Positions 1-8,728 of a stretch of DNA of 51,951 nt are shown here, in pieces. The notes beneath the pieces were generated by a model. It did no database searches and was not told the origin of the DNA. It saw only the letters and a list, made by a program, of their open reading frames with translations. The stretch is from Lactobacillus gigeriorum DSM 23908 = CRBIP 24.85. Lineage in GTDB: Bacteria > Bacillota > Bacilli > Lactobacillales > Lactobacillaceae. The DNA is taken from NCBI RefSeq assembly GCF_000296855.1, contig NZ_CAKC01000002.1, positions 1-51,951 of the forward strand. The letters run 5' to 3'. The position numbers and the translations under genes were made by a program. Numbering within the stretch: position 1 is the stretch's first letter; each line of letters starts with the position of its first letter.

Positions 1-40
1 ATCTGGTATTGTTTAAATTTTTAGCTGTTTCGTATTTCAT
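1..40 (-). CDS. Transposase N-terminus (partial, runs off the left edge)
   Basis: Only 13 codons are visible: ATG at 40-38 reading MKYETAKNLNNTR, then the window edge. This resembles the first residues of short OrfA proteins of IS5-family elements of lactobacilli, which typically begin M-x-Y-x-T-A-K-x-L. That likeness is recalled family knowledge and was not tested by a search. The extended -10 (TATAAT at 54-49) ends only 8 bases before the ATG, so the transcript would be almost leaderless. There is too little sequence to be sure of the function. Confidence 0.4.
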   Translation of the reverse strand, partial: MKYETAKNLNNTR

Positions 41-77
41 AATTTAAGATTATAGCAGATGTTTCGCAGTAACTCTA
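1..77 (-). mobile_element. End of an insertion sequence (probable IS5-type), outward terminus
   Basis: The first ~77 bases are unrelated to the oppA-type gene that follows. Read on the minus strand they give a compact promoter (TGCTATAAT at 57-49) and an ATG at 40-38. The right boundary is placed near 74-80, because homology to oligopeptide-binding proteins resumes at about 78 (LFATDDHYKF) and the terminal bases on the minus strand read TAGAGTTACTGCGAAAC, like an IS inverted repeat. The other end of the element lies outside the window, so family and exact boundary are inferred. A TTA at 78-80 could be a short target duplication. Confidence 0.55.
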
Positions 78-1583
78 TTATTTGCAACTGATGATCATTA
101 CAAGTTCACTGATGATGGTGCAGCAACTGTAAAGATCGACAGAAAAGCTAAGACAATAACTGTTACGATCAAGAAGGGCGTTAAGTGGTCCGATGGTAAG
201 CAAGTTACCGCTAAGGACTATGAATATGCTTATGAAATTATTGCGAATAAGGCAAGTAAATCTCAACGTTACTCATCAAGTTTAGCTGATTTAGTAGGCT
301 TGGAAGAATACCACGAGGGTAAGGCCAAGACTATTTCTGGTTTTGAAATGCCTGATGGTGAAAATGGTCGTGTAGCAGTATTGCACTTTAAGACTATGAA
401 GCCAGGTATGGATACAAGTGGTAATGGTTACTTCTGGGAAACTGCTGCTCCTTACCACTACTTGAAGGATGTTAAGTTTGCAGATTTAATGTCAAGTGAC
501 AAGATCCGTAAGCGTCCTTTATACTTTGGTGCTTACAAACTTGATAAAATCGTTCGTGGTCAGTCAGTAACTTGGGTTCCAAATAAGTATTACTACAAGG
601 GTCAACCTAAGATTAAGAAGATTGTTGCCTCAGTAGTTTCACCTAACTCAGTTGCTCAATCGATTAAGTCTGGCAAGTTCGATGTTACTGGAGTATTGAA
701 CTCACAATGGCAAAATACTAAGGATGCAAAGGGTGTAAACTTTATTGCTAGTGTTCCATTGAAATATAGTTACCTTGGTTTCAAGGTTGGTAAATGGGAT
801 GCTAAGAAGGGCGAAAACGTAATGAACCCTGATGCTAAAATGAATAACAAGTCTTTGCGTCAAGCCATTGCTTACGCTATGAACGTTGATCAAGTTTACG
901 CTCGTTACAGCTATGGTTTGTCATTCCGAATTCCAACTTTAATTCCAAAGGGCTTTGGTGAATACTTCGATAAGAATGCTAAAGGTTACACTTACAATTT
1001 GAAGAAAGCTAATGAAATCCTGGATAAAGCTGGATACAAGAAGAAGGGAACCTACCGTGTACAACCAAACGGTAAGCCATTAACTATTTACCTTGCAGCT
1101 ATGAGTGGTAGTTCAGTTCAAGAACCAATTATTCAAAACTACATTCAACAATGGAAGAAGATTGGGTTAAATGTTAAATTAACTACCGGTCGTTTGATTG
1201 AATTTAACTCATTCTATGACAAGATTCAAAATGATGATCCATCAGTTGATATGTTCTTAGGTGCTTGGGGTCTTTCAAGTGAACCATCACAAGCTGACCT
1301 CTATGGAAGAACAGCGCCTATGAACTACACTCGTTTTGCTTCTTCAGAAAATGACAAGTTATTGGAAGACATGGATTCACAAAAGGCATTTAACAATGCA
1401 TATCGTGTGAAGGTATTCCATGAATGGCAACAATACATGCTTGATCAAGCATACGTTGTTCCTGTAGCTAACAGCTACTCAATTGTAGCAGTTAACAAGA
1501 AGATCACTGGTTACTCACTGAAGCCATCTAAGTCAATGGGTAATGGCTTCCCTAACTGGTACTACGTATCTTTAGCTAAATAA
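78..1583 (+). pseudogene. oppA: Oligopeptide-binding protein OppA, 5'-truncated
   Basis: The extracellular substrate-binding lipoprotein of an oligopeptide ABC importer (solute-binding protein family 5) is recognised from about codon 78-80 to the stop at 1581-1583. The frame is open back to a stop at 45-47, but typical OppA sequence begins only at about 78 with LFATDDHYKFTDDGA. Segments such as KKGVKWSDGKQVTAKDYEYAYE and the NPxxxxKSLRQAIAYAMNVDQV-like stretch are family hallmarks. The signal peptide, lipobox cysteine and roughly the first 80-100 residues are missing, replaced by an IS end. The TTG at 300 is internal and has no ribosome binding site, so it is not a genuine start. The remainder is intact with no internal stop, so the disruption is probably recent. 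Lactobacilli usually carry several oppA paralogues, so loss of this copy may be tolerated. Confidence 0.75.
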
Positions 1584-1594
1584 TAATTTAAGAT

Positions 1595-1626
1595 AAAAGA
1601 CTATTTCTACTGAGGTAGTCTTTTTT
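1595..1626 (+). terminator. Rho-independent terminator after oppA
   Basis: A 9-bp inverted repeat (AAAAGACTA at 1595-1603, TAGTCTTTT at 1616-1624) is followed by further T residues, 12 bases after the oppA stop. Confidence 0.7.
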
Positions 1627-1649
1627 CTATGCCTTTAAAAATGTATAAT
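1622..1649 (+). promoter_or_regulatory. Probable promoter for rnc-smc-ftsY-pepD
   Basis: A perfect -10 TATAAT lies at 1644-1649, preceded directly by TG. The -35 region falls in a T-tract (1621-1627) and is poor. It sits between the oppA terminator and rnc. Confidence 0.45.
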
Positions 1650-1676
1650 CAATTATTATGAAAGGGCGTTGATAAA

Positions 1677-2360
1677 ATGATAAGCAAAGAATTTATTAAA
1701 CGGTTGGATCAAAAGTATGGCATTACTTTCAAGAACATCGAATTGCTTGAAGAAGCTTTTACTCATTCTTCATATGCTAATGAACACCCAGATCAAGCCA
1801 GAGATTATGAAAAATTGGAATTTCTGGGAGATGCAGTATTGGAATTGGCAATTTCAGACTATTTGTATCGGCATTATCCTAATCTCAATGAAGGGGAATT
1901 GACTAGAATGCGTTCTAATATTGTTAGAACGGAAGGCTTTTCTGAATTTGCGATTGAATGTGGTTTTCAAAATGAAATCAATTTAGGTAAGGGAGAAGAA
2001 AAAGCGGGATCTCGTTCTCGTAAAACTTTACTTGAAGATGTCTTTGAAGCATTTAACGGAGCATTATTCCTTGATCAAGGGCTTAAAGCAGTTCAGCACT
2101 TTTTACATTTAACGGTTTATCCTTTAATTGACAGTGGTGAATTCGATGACTCTCGTGATTACAAGACCGACTTGCAAGAATTATTGCAACAAAATGGACC
2201 AGTCAATATTGAATATACTACGATTAGCGAGTCTCAAGCACCCTCTCACTTTGTAGTTGAATTGAAGGTAAATGGAGAATTGCAATCTCAAGGTGAAGGT
2301 CACAATAAAAAAGCAGCAGAACAACAAGCAGCTAAGGCAGCTTTAACTAAATTAGAATAG
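1677..2360 (+). CDS. rnc: Ribonuclease III
   Basis: The enzyme cleaves double-stranded RNA in rRNA precursor processing and mRNA turnover. The protein is 227 aa, the usual length. The endonuclease domain (about 1-150) carries the signature LEFLGDAVLE (47-56, catalytic Glu48/Asp52) and the second acidic motif DVFEAFNGALFLD (about 121-133). A C-terminal double-stranded RNA binding domain (about 158-226) ends with the GxGxxKKxAEQxAA pattern. The ATG follows AAAGGG about ten bases upstream. It is first in an operon with smc and ftsY, a conserved order in Firmicutes; only 12 bases separate it from smc. Confidence 0.97.
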   Translation: MISKEFIKRLDQKYGITFKNIELLEEAFTHSSYANEHPDQARDYEKLEFLGDAVLELAISDYLYRHYPNLNEGELTRMRSNIVRTEGFSEFAIECGFQNEINLGKGEEKAGSRSRKTLLEDVFEAFNGALFLDQGLKAVQHFLHLTVYPLIDSGEFDDSRDYKTDLQELLQQNGPVNIEYTTISESQAPSHFVVELKVNGELQSQGEGHNKKAAEQQAAKAALTKLE

Positions 2361-2372
2361 GAGAATTGATCT

Positions 2373-5300
2373 GTGCCATTAACAGAATTAATCATTGATG
2401 GTTTCAAATCTTTTGCCGATAAAACAACAATTCATTTCAATGATGGGATTACTGCGATTGTTGGCCCAAATGGTAGTGGAAAGAGTAATATTACTGAAGC
2501 ACTCAGATGGGTAATGGGTGAATCTCGTGCTAAAACACTCCGTGGCGATAATATGAAAGACATTATTTTTGCTGGGAGCCAATTTCGCAAACCATTAAAT
2601 CGTGCAGAAGTTACTTTGATTTTTGACAATAAAAAGCGCGAATTAAGGTTCGATGATGACAGAGTATCAGTCACGAGACGTTTGTTAAGATCTGGAGATA
2701 GTGAATATCTCATTAACAAACGACTAGTTCGCCTTCGAGATATTAAAGAGCTATTTATGGATTCAGGAATATCTCAAAATAGTCTTGCAATTATTTCTCA
2801 AGGACGAGTTGATCAAATCCTTAATTCTAAACCAGAAGAGCGGAAGGCTCTTTTTGAAGAGGCTGCAGGTGTTCTTCACTTTAAAGCACAAAAAGAAGCT
2901 GCAGAGAGTCAACTGGCCAAAACTAATGATAATTTGATTCGAATCAACGATTTGGTAAAAGAATTAGAGAATCAAATAGGACCACTTCAAGAACAGAGCT
3001 CGTTAGCCAAGGAGTATCAGTTTCAGAAAAAAGGTCTTGACCAGGCTTTAAAAACCTTGTTAGGATTGGAACTACATTTTTTAAATCAGCAGAAAACTGA
3101 GCTTGAAAATCAGAGCGTTAAGAGTCAACAACTTTTAGCTAAATTAGATAATGAAGTAAAGCAATCTCAGGCTGCAGTTCAAGAGAAGCGAGAAGCCTAT
3201 CAAAAAATTACCAATCAAAGGGATGTACTTCAACAAAAATTAGTGCAAGTAAGCCAAAGAGTTTCGGATTTGACTGCTCAAATACAAGTCGCTAAGCAGA
3301 GTAAACAATTTGATTTGGCAACTCAAGCTGAATACCAGAATCAAATATCTGATCTTACAAAACAAATAACTGGTTTGACAGCAGAAATAAAGGAAATAAA
3401 AGGTAAGGAACAAGTTGTTGATAAAGAAATAAGAAGCTTACAAGAACAAAAAGCCAAGATTCTAAAACAACTAAAAGATGATCCTGAAAAATTAAATCAA
3501 TTACTGGATGATGAGAGAAATAATTATATCCAATTGTTGCAAGATCAAACCTCAAATAATAATCAAATAGTATATTTAAAATCGGAATTAAAGCGCGCAA
3601 ATGAAGAAAAACAATCCCAAGATAATAATGTTGGTGTTCAACTTGCTCAAGCTACTAATCAACTTGAGCAATTAAAACAATCAGGAAAAGCTTTAAAAGA
3701 AGAAGCGGAAAAATTACAAATTACTTTTGAAGAAGTCAAAGCTAAAAAAGCAACTTCGGATCAAAAAGCTAGACAGATTCAACAACTAGTTTTACAGCAG
3801 CGAGGCAAAATTCAACGGCTTACAGCTCGCAAAGAAGCACTTAATAATATTCAAAAGCGACATGAAGGTTATTACTATGGCGTTCGTAATATTTTGAATC
3901 ATTTAAGCGATTATCATGGCGTTGTTGGTGCTGTTGGCGAATTGTTAACTTTCCCTGAAAATCTAGAAGCTGCGATGATCACGGCACTTGGAAGTAGCGT
4001 TCAAAATTTAATTACTGATACCAAAGAAAATGCCAAAAATGCAATAAACTTGTTGAAGCGTAATAACGCAGGTAGAGCAACTTTTTTGCCATTAGATGGC
4101 ATACGCCAGTATGAAATTCCTAGTTCAACAGTTAATGTCCTTAAAACATATCCTGGTTTTATAGGAATAGCAAATGAGTTGGTAGCAAATAAAGGCAAAA
4201 TTGATATAAAACCGGCTATTAATTATTTATTGGGAACTGTTGTAATTGTTGACTCGATTGAAACTGCTGTCCAAGTTTCGCAAAAAGTTAACCGTTATCG
4301 GATTGTTACTCTTGAAGGGGATGTAATTTCACCTGGAGGCTCAATGACCGGTGGTGTTCGTAATGAAAGAAACAATACTCCATTGCAAACAACATCTGAA
4401 ATTAATAAATTGACGCAAGCAATAACAAAATATCAAGAGCAACTTCAAATTGATAGTGAATCTTTGAACGAAATTGAAAGTCAGGGCAAACGTTTAGTAG
4501 AGCAAATTGCTCAATTAACTGCCCAACTTCAAGATAAGCATCAAGCATTGAATTCAGTCATGGTGTCATATCAAGCTCAACAAAAAGAAGTTAATCGCTT
4601 AGAAAGTGTCAATAAACTTTATACCTCAAGGATTGAACAACAAAAAGCTGAGGTGGCTAAATTAACAGATGAGATTGCACAATTAACCAAAGAACAAAAC
4701 AATTTTGAAGATAAAATTACTGCTCAAAAAGCAAAGATCAACGATCTGCAGTTGCGAATCAATGATTTTGCTAAGATGAATCAGGAACTTCAAAGTAAGG
4801 TTAATGATCTAGAGCCAAAAATTGCGGTAAGTGAAAATAAACTAGAAAATTTACGTGATCAGCGTAAGGATAAGCAGCGACAATTGGCGATGCAAGATAA
4901 ACAACTAAAACTGATCAAAGCAAAGTTTGCTGATTTATCAAATTCAAGTCAGGCTTCTTCCGACAAACAAGAGCAATTAGAGCAGAATTTGGTAACATTA
5001 GAAGCTGAAAAGAAAGCAACCGAGCAACAATTGACTGAGCTTGCAGTTAAGATGGGACAAGCCAATGCTCAAATTAATAAGTTAGATCAAGTAGCAAGCC
5101 GAAATTACGATTTGCGCAAGGATGCTGCGGTTGAGCAAGAAGAGCTTTCAGTTAAACTGGCAAAGATCACAAGTCAAATGAACCAACATTTGAATACTTT
5201 GAGTGAAGATTATAGTTTGACCTATGAGGCAGTTATTAAGCAAATTACCGTTGAAAACACTGAAGAAGAGCGTGATCGTCTAAAGCGTAGTATCAAGTTG

Positions 5301-5936
5301 CATCGAATGTCGATCGAAGATATTGGCCCAGTAAACTTGAATGCCATTGAAGAGTACGAAAGCGTTAAGCAACGCTATGATTTCTTAAAGGGTCAACAAG
5401 ATGATTTAGTGACTGCAAGAGAAAATCTTAAGCAGTCGATGTCTGAGCTCGATGATGAAGTAAATCGGCGTTTTAGCAATACTTTTGAAAAAATTGCTAC
5501 TAGTTTTTCAAAAATCTTCCCTAAGGTTTTTGGTGGAGGAAGTGCTAAGCTGTTGTTAACTGAACCAGAAAACTTGATGACGACGGGAATCGAAATTATT
5601 GCTGAACCACCTGGTAAAAAATTGCAAAGATTGAGTTTGCTTTCAGGTGGAGAACGAGCATTGACGGCAATAACTTTACTATTTGCAATGCTTAATATTA
5701 ATCCAGTACCTTTCTGTGTTCTGGATGAGGTTGAGGCAGCCCTGGATGATGCCAATATTGATCGTTTTGGAAAATTCTTGAAAAAGTATGATTTAGAAAC
5801 GCAATTTATTGTTATTACTCACCGTCGTGGCACGATGGAACAAGCAAGTCAATTATTTGGTGTTGTAATGCAAGAATCAGGCGTATCACAGATCTTGTCA
5901 GTTAATCTAAAGGATATTGATGAAGAGGTGGAATAA
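2373..5936 (+). CDS. smc: Chromosome partition/condensation protein SMC
   Basis: The core ATPase of the bacterial SMC-ScpAB condensin, acting on the nucleoid. The 1187 residues match family length. The N-terminal head has Walker A GPNGSGKSN (about 32-40). Two long Gln/Glu/Lys-rich coiled-coil arms (about 170-500 and 670-1000) flank a hinge around 510-660 (GVVGAVGELL, SPGGSMTGG). The C-terminal head carries the signature LSGGERALTA (about 1092) and Walker B VLDEVEAALDD. The start is GTG at 2373, preceded by TAGGAG. The stop abuts the ftsY start exactly, implying translational coupling. Antisense open frames over the coiled coil are compositional shadows. Confidence 0.97.
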   Translation: MPLTELIIDGFKSFADKTTIHFNDGITAIVGPNGSGKSNITEALRWVMGESRAKTLRGDNMKDIIFAGSQFRKPLNRAEVTLIFDNKKRELRFDDDRVSVTRRLLRSGDSEYLINKRLVRLRDIKELFMDSGISQNSLAIISQGRVDQILNSKPEERKALFEEAAGVLHFKAQKEAAESQLAKTNDNLIRINDLVKELENQIGPLQEQSSLAKEYQFQKKGLDQALKTLLGLELHFLNQQKTELENQSVKSQQLLAKLDNEVKQSQAAVQEKREAYQKITNQRDVLQQKLVQVSQRVSDLTAQIQVAKQSKQFDLATQAEYQNQISDLTKQITGLTAEIKEIKGKEQVVDKEIRSLQEQKAKILKQLKDDPEKLNQLLDDERNNYIQLLQDQTSNNNQIVYLKSELKRANEEKQSQDNNVGVQLAQATNQLEQLKQSGKALKEEAEKLQITFEEVKAKKATSDQKARQIQQLVLQQRGKIQRLTARKEALNNIQKRHEGYYYGVRNILNHLSDYHGVVGAVGELLTFPENLEAAMITALGSSVQNLITDTKENAKNAINLLKRNNAGRATFLPLDGIRQYEIPSSTVNVLKTYPGFIGIANELVANKGKIDIKPAINYLLGTVVIVDSIETAVQVSQKVNRYRIVTLEGDVISPGGSMTGGVRNERNNTPLQTTSEINKLTQAITKYQEQLQIDSESLNEIESQGKRLVEQIAQLTAQLQDKHQALNSVMVSYQAQQKEVNRLESVNKLYTSRIEQQKAEVAKLTDEIAQLTKEQNNFEDKITAQKAKINDLQLRINDFAKMNQELQSKVNDLEPKIAVSENKLENLRDQRKDKQRQLAMQDKQLKLIKAKFADLSNSSQASSDKQEQLEQNLVTLEAEKKATEQQLTELAVKMGQANAQINKLDQVASRNYDLRKDAAVEQEELSVKLAKITSQMNQHLNTLSEDYSLTYEAVIKQITVENTEEERDRLKRSIKLHRMSIEDIGPVNLNAIEEYESVKQRYDFLKGQQDDLVTARENLKQSMSELDDEVNRRFSNTFEKIATSFSKIFPKVFGGGSAKLLLTEPENLMTTGIEIIAEPPGKKLQRLSLLSGGERALTAITLLFAMLNINPVPFCVLDEVEAALDDANIDRFGKFLKKYDLETQFIVITHRRGTMEQASQLFGVVMQESGVSQILSVNLKDIDEEVE

Positions 5937-7208
5937 TTGGGTTTATTTGATCGTATAAAAAAATCGCTTTTTGGAGTAAAAGAAGAAACTGAAGAAAAAG
6001 ATAAAGTTGTAAAAGAAAAAGAAGCTGAACAACCGGAAGCAACTTCTGTTGATGAAGAAAATGAGCAAGCCGAAACAGTAGCGGAAAATCATGAACAGCT
6101 TTTAAATGAAAATACAACTTCAGAAACTAACGATATTTCAACTGAAAAAGAAACAGAAGATGCTACTCAATCGACTAATGAACCAGAAGTAATTGAGGCA
6201 AATAAAGAAGTAGAAGAAGCTGACACTGGCGAAGAAAATGAACCGAATTCAGAAGAGCAACAAGAAAAAACCAGTAATGAAACAGAGCTATATGAAAAAG
6301 GATTAGCTAAGACTAATCAGGGCTTTGGGGCTCGTTTGAATGCCTTTTTTGCGAAGTTTAGAAGTGTTGATGAAGATTTCTTTGATGATTTGGAAGAATT
6401 ATTAATTGAATCAGATGTAGGATATGAAACTGCAGAGGAATTAACTGAGCAACTTCGCGATGAAGCTAAATTACAGAACGCTAAGTCGAGAGATGATTTG
6501 AAACGAGTAATCGTTCAAAAACTTGTTGATCTTTATGATCAAAATGGTAATGAAGATGATGAGAAGTTAATCTATCATGCCGAAGAACATCCGAATATCT
6601 ATCTTTTTGTAGGCGTCAACGGTGCAGGAAAAACAACCACAATTGGTAAGCTTGCAAAAAGATTTAATGATCAAGGCAAGAAAGTTATTTTAGCTGCCGC
6701 TGATACCTTTAGAGCAGGTGCGGTTGAACAATTAGTTGAATGGGGTAGACGAGTTGGCGTAACTGTTGTAACAGGCGCTGAAAAAGCAGATCCTGCCTCC
6801 GTTGTCTATGACGCTACTAAAAAAGCAATTGAAGAACAAGCTGACTATTTACTTGTAGATACAGCCGGTAGATTGCAGAACAAAAAGAATTTAATGATGG
6901 AGCTGGAAAAGATTGAACGAACAATTCAAAAATTGGCTCCAAATGAACCAACTGAAACTTTGCTGGTCTTAGATGGTTCAACTGGTCAGAATGCTTTGTT
7001 ACAAGCAAAAGATTTTGATAAAACAACTAAATTAACTGGTTTAGTTTTAACCAAGATCGATGGTAGTTCAAAGGGTGGGGTCGTTTTGGCAATTCGCAAT
7101 GAAATGAAATTGCCAGTTAAATTAGTGGGTCTTGGCGAAAAGCCAGAAGATTTGGCAGATTTTGATGCAGCCAATTATGCTATTGGACTTTTCCGCGGAT
7201 TGGTATAG
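5937..7208 (+). CDS. ftsY: Signal recognition particle receptor FtsY
   Basis: The membrane-associated SRP GTPase that docks Ffh-ribosome complexes at the translocon. The protein is 423 aa, starting at TTG 5937 directly after the smc stop, with GAGGTGGA as ribosome binding site inside smc. An unusually long, highly acidic Glu/Asn/Thr-rich A domain fills about residues 15-120. The N domain follows, then the G domain: GVNGAGKTTT (about 226), DTFRAGAVEQL, DTAGR, TKIDG and the closing GLGEKPEDLADFD. The acidic A region is typically poorly conserved and mediates membrane contact. Confidence 0.96.
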   Translation: MGLFDRIKKSLFGVKEETEEKDKVVKEKEAEQPEATSVDEENEQAETVAENHEQLLNENTTSETNDISTEKETEDATQSTNEPEVIEANKEVEEADTGEENEPNSEEQQEKTSNETELYEKGLAKTNQGFGARLNAFFAKFRSVDEDFFDDLEELLIESDVGYETAEELTEQLRDEAKLQNAKSRDDLKRVIVQKLVDLYDQNGNEDDEKLIYHAEEHPNIYLFVGVNGAGKTTTIGKLAKRFNDQGKKVILAAADTFRAGAVEQLVEWGRRVGVTVVTGAEKADPASVVYDATKKAIEEQADYLLVDTAGRLQNKKNLMMELEKIERTIQKLAPNEPTETLLVLDGSTGQNALLQAKDFDKTTKLTGLVLTKIDGSSKGGVVLAIRNEMKLPVKLVGLGEKPEDLADFDAANYAIGLFRGLV

Positions 7209-7243
7209 TATATATTTAAGTGAATATAGTAAGGAGAAAAAAT

Positions 7244-8668
7244 ATGATAGAACCAAGTGCATGTACCACTATCTTAGTTGGTAAAAAGGCTTCAATTGAT
7301 GGCACAACGATGATCGCCAGAAATGATGATACTTTTAGACCAATCACCCCTCAAAAATTTATTATCGAACCAGCAGCTAAGGGCGAAAAGAATCGTCACA
7401 TTAAATCATGGCTTAATAAATTTGAAATGGATCTTCCAGAAGACGCTCAACGTGTACCAGCTGTACCAAATGTTGATTATAAGCATCGCGGGTATTATGA
7501 CGAAAGTGGAATTAATCAAGAAAATGTTGCAATGTCATGTACTGAATCGACATATAGTAATGAAAGAGTCTTGGCATTCGATCCATTAGTAAAAGATGGT
7601 TTGGATGAAGACTGTATGCAAACGGTAACTTTACCATATATTCACTCAGCAAGACATGGTGTAGAATACTTAGGCGAATTGATTAAAAAATATGGCTCAC
7701 CTGCTGGAAATTCAGTCTTGTTTAGTGATAAGGATGAAATTTGGTACATGGAAATCGTTACTGGTCACCACTGGGTAGCCCAACGAATTCCTGATGATGC
7801 CTATGCAATTGCTGCCAACCGTGTTTCAATTGAACAAGTTGATCTCGCAGATTCTGATAACTTTATGTGGAGTGAAGGGATTCAAGAATTCGTTGAAAAG
7901 TATCACTTAAACCCTGATCATGAAGGTTGGAATTTCCGTCATATTTTTGGAACTTACACAGAACAAGATCGTCACTACAATACTAATCGTGTGTGGTATG
8001 GTCAACGTTACTTCAATCCTGATATTGAACAGGATCCTGAGGATGGTGATCTTCCATTTATCCGTCGTGCAAATAAGAAGATTACTCGTGAAGATATTCA
8101 ATTTGTTTTGGGCTCTCACTACCAAGATACGCGATATGATCCATTTGGTAAGGGAACCGAAGAAGAAAAGCATCGGTTCCGTCCAATTGGATTGAATAGA
8201 ACTCAAAATGCTCATATTTTACAAATTAGAAACGATGTTCCAGCTGATCGTGCAGCAATTATGTGGTTATGTATTGGTGGCCCAACATTTACTCCTTTTG
8301 TCCCATTTTTTGCAAATATGAGTGATACAGATCCTTCATATAACAATACTTCAATGGAATATAATATGGATGATGCATGGTGGTACTATAAATCCGTAGC
8401 TACTATTGTAGAAAGCCATTATTCACAATTTGTTCAACTAGACACTACTTACTTAACTGAATTGAATCGTTGGTACCGTGCTCGTGTTGAAGAAGTGCTT
8501 GCTGGTGCTGAAGGTAAGAGTGGTGAAGAATTGACTGCTTATTTAACTGCAGAAAATCAAAAGACTGTTGCCCACACTAGAAAAGAAACTGAGAAGCTAT
8601 GGGGACAAATGATGGTTGAATCCATTAAGATGTCAAAATTAACTTTTAATATGGATAAGAATCTATAA
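7244..8668 (+). CDS. pepD: Dipeptidase PepD, peptidase family C69
   Basis: A cytoplasmic broad-specificity dipeptidase of the N-terminal nucleophile superfamily; it completes peptide breakdown after oligopeptide uptake. The chosen ATG at 7244 has AAGGAG at 7231-7236. A longer frame from GTG 7220 lacks such a site and would include the Shine-Dalgarno in coding sequence. The 474-aa product begins MIEPSACTT; Cys7 aligns with the nucleophile of C69 enzymes (CTT motif), which becomes N-terminal after propeptide removal. The next conserved stretch is GTTMIARNDD. It lies 35 bases after ftsY with no terminator between, so it probably reads from the rnc-smc-ftsY transcript. Confidence 0.93.
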   Translation: MIEPSACTTILVGKKASIDGTTMIARNDDTFRPITPQKFIIEPAAKGEKNRHIKSWLNKFEMDLPEDAQRVPAVPNVDYKHRGYYDESGINQENVAMSCTESTYSNERVLAFDPLVKDGLDEDCMQTVTLPYIHSARHGVEYLGELIKKYGSPAGNSVLFSDKDEIWYMEIVTGHHWVAQRIPDDAYAIAANRVSIEQVDLADSDNFMWSEGIQEFVEKYHLNPDHEGWNFRHIFGTYTEQDRHYNTNRVWYGQRYFNPDIEQDPEDGDLPFIRRANKKITREDIQFVLGSHYQDTRYDPFGKGTEEEKHRFRPIGLNRTQNAHILQIRNDVPADRAAIMWLCIGGPTFTPFVPFFANMSDTDPSYNNTSMEYNMDDAWWYYKSVATIVESHYSQFVQLDTTYLTELNRWYRARVEEVLAGAEGKSGEELTAYLTAENQKTVAHTRKETEKLWGQMMVESIKMSKLTFNMDKNL

Positions 8669-8681
8669 AACTTCGCATATT

Positions 8682-8727
8682 AAAAAAGAATATGGTCGGT
8701 TTTTAAGAACTGACCATATTCTTTTTT
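8682..8727. terminator. Bidirectional terminator, pepD / amino-acid permease
   Basis: A near-perfect hairpin of about 19 bp pairs AAAAAAGAATATGGTCGGTT (8682-8701) with the matching arm ending at 8727. It has an A-tract on the left and a T-tract on the right, so it works in both directions. It ends one base before the minus-strand permease stop codon. Confidence 0.93.
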
Positions 8728-8728
8728 G

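Noticed and set aside
78-266. Minus-strand 62-residue open frame in the oppA fragment
   Set aside because: It lies antisense to clear OppA coding sequence, and has no ribosome binding site or family resemblance.
300-1583. OppA frame starting at TTG 300 as an intact gene
   Set aside because: In-frame OppA homology continues upstream to about 78, and the TTG has no ribosome binding site. The gene is truncated, not short.
5393-5755. 120-residue minus-strand frame in smc
   Set aside because: Shadow of conserved SMC head-domain codons, with no start signal.
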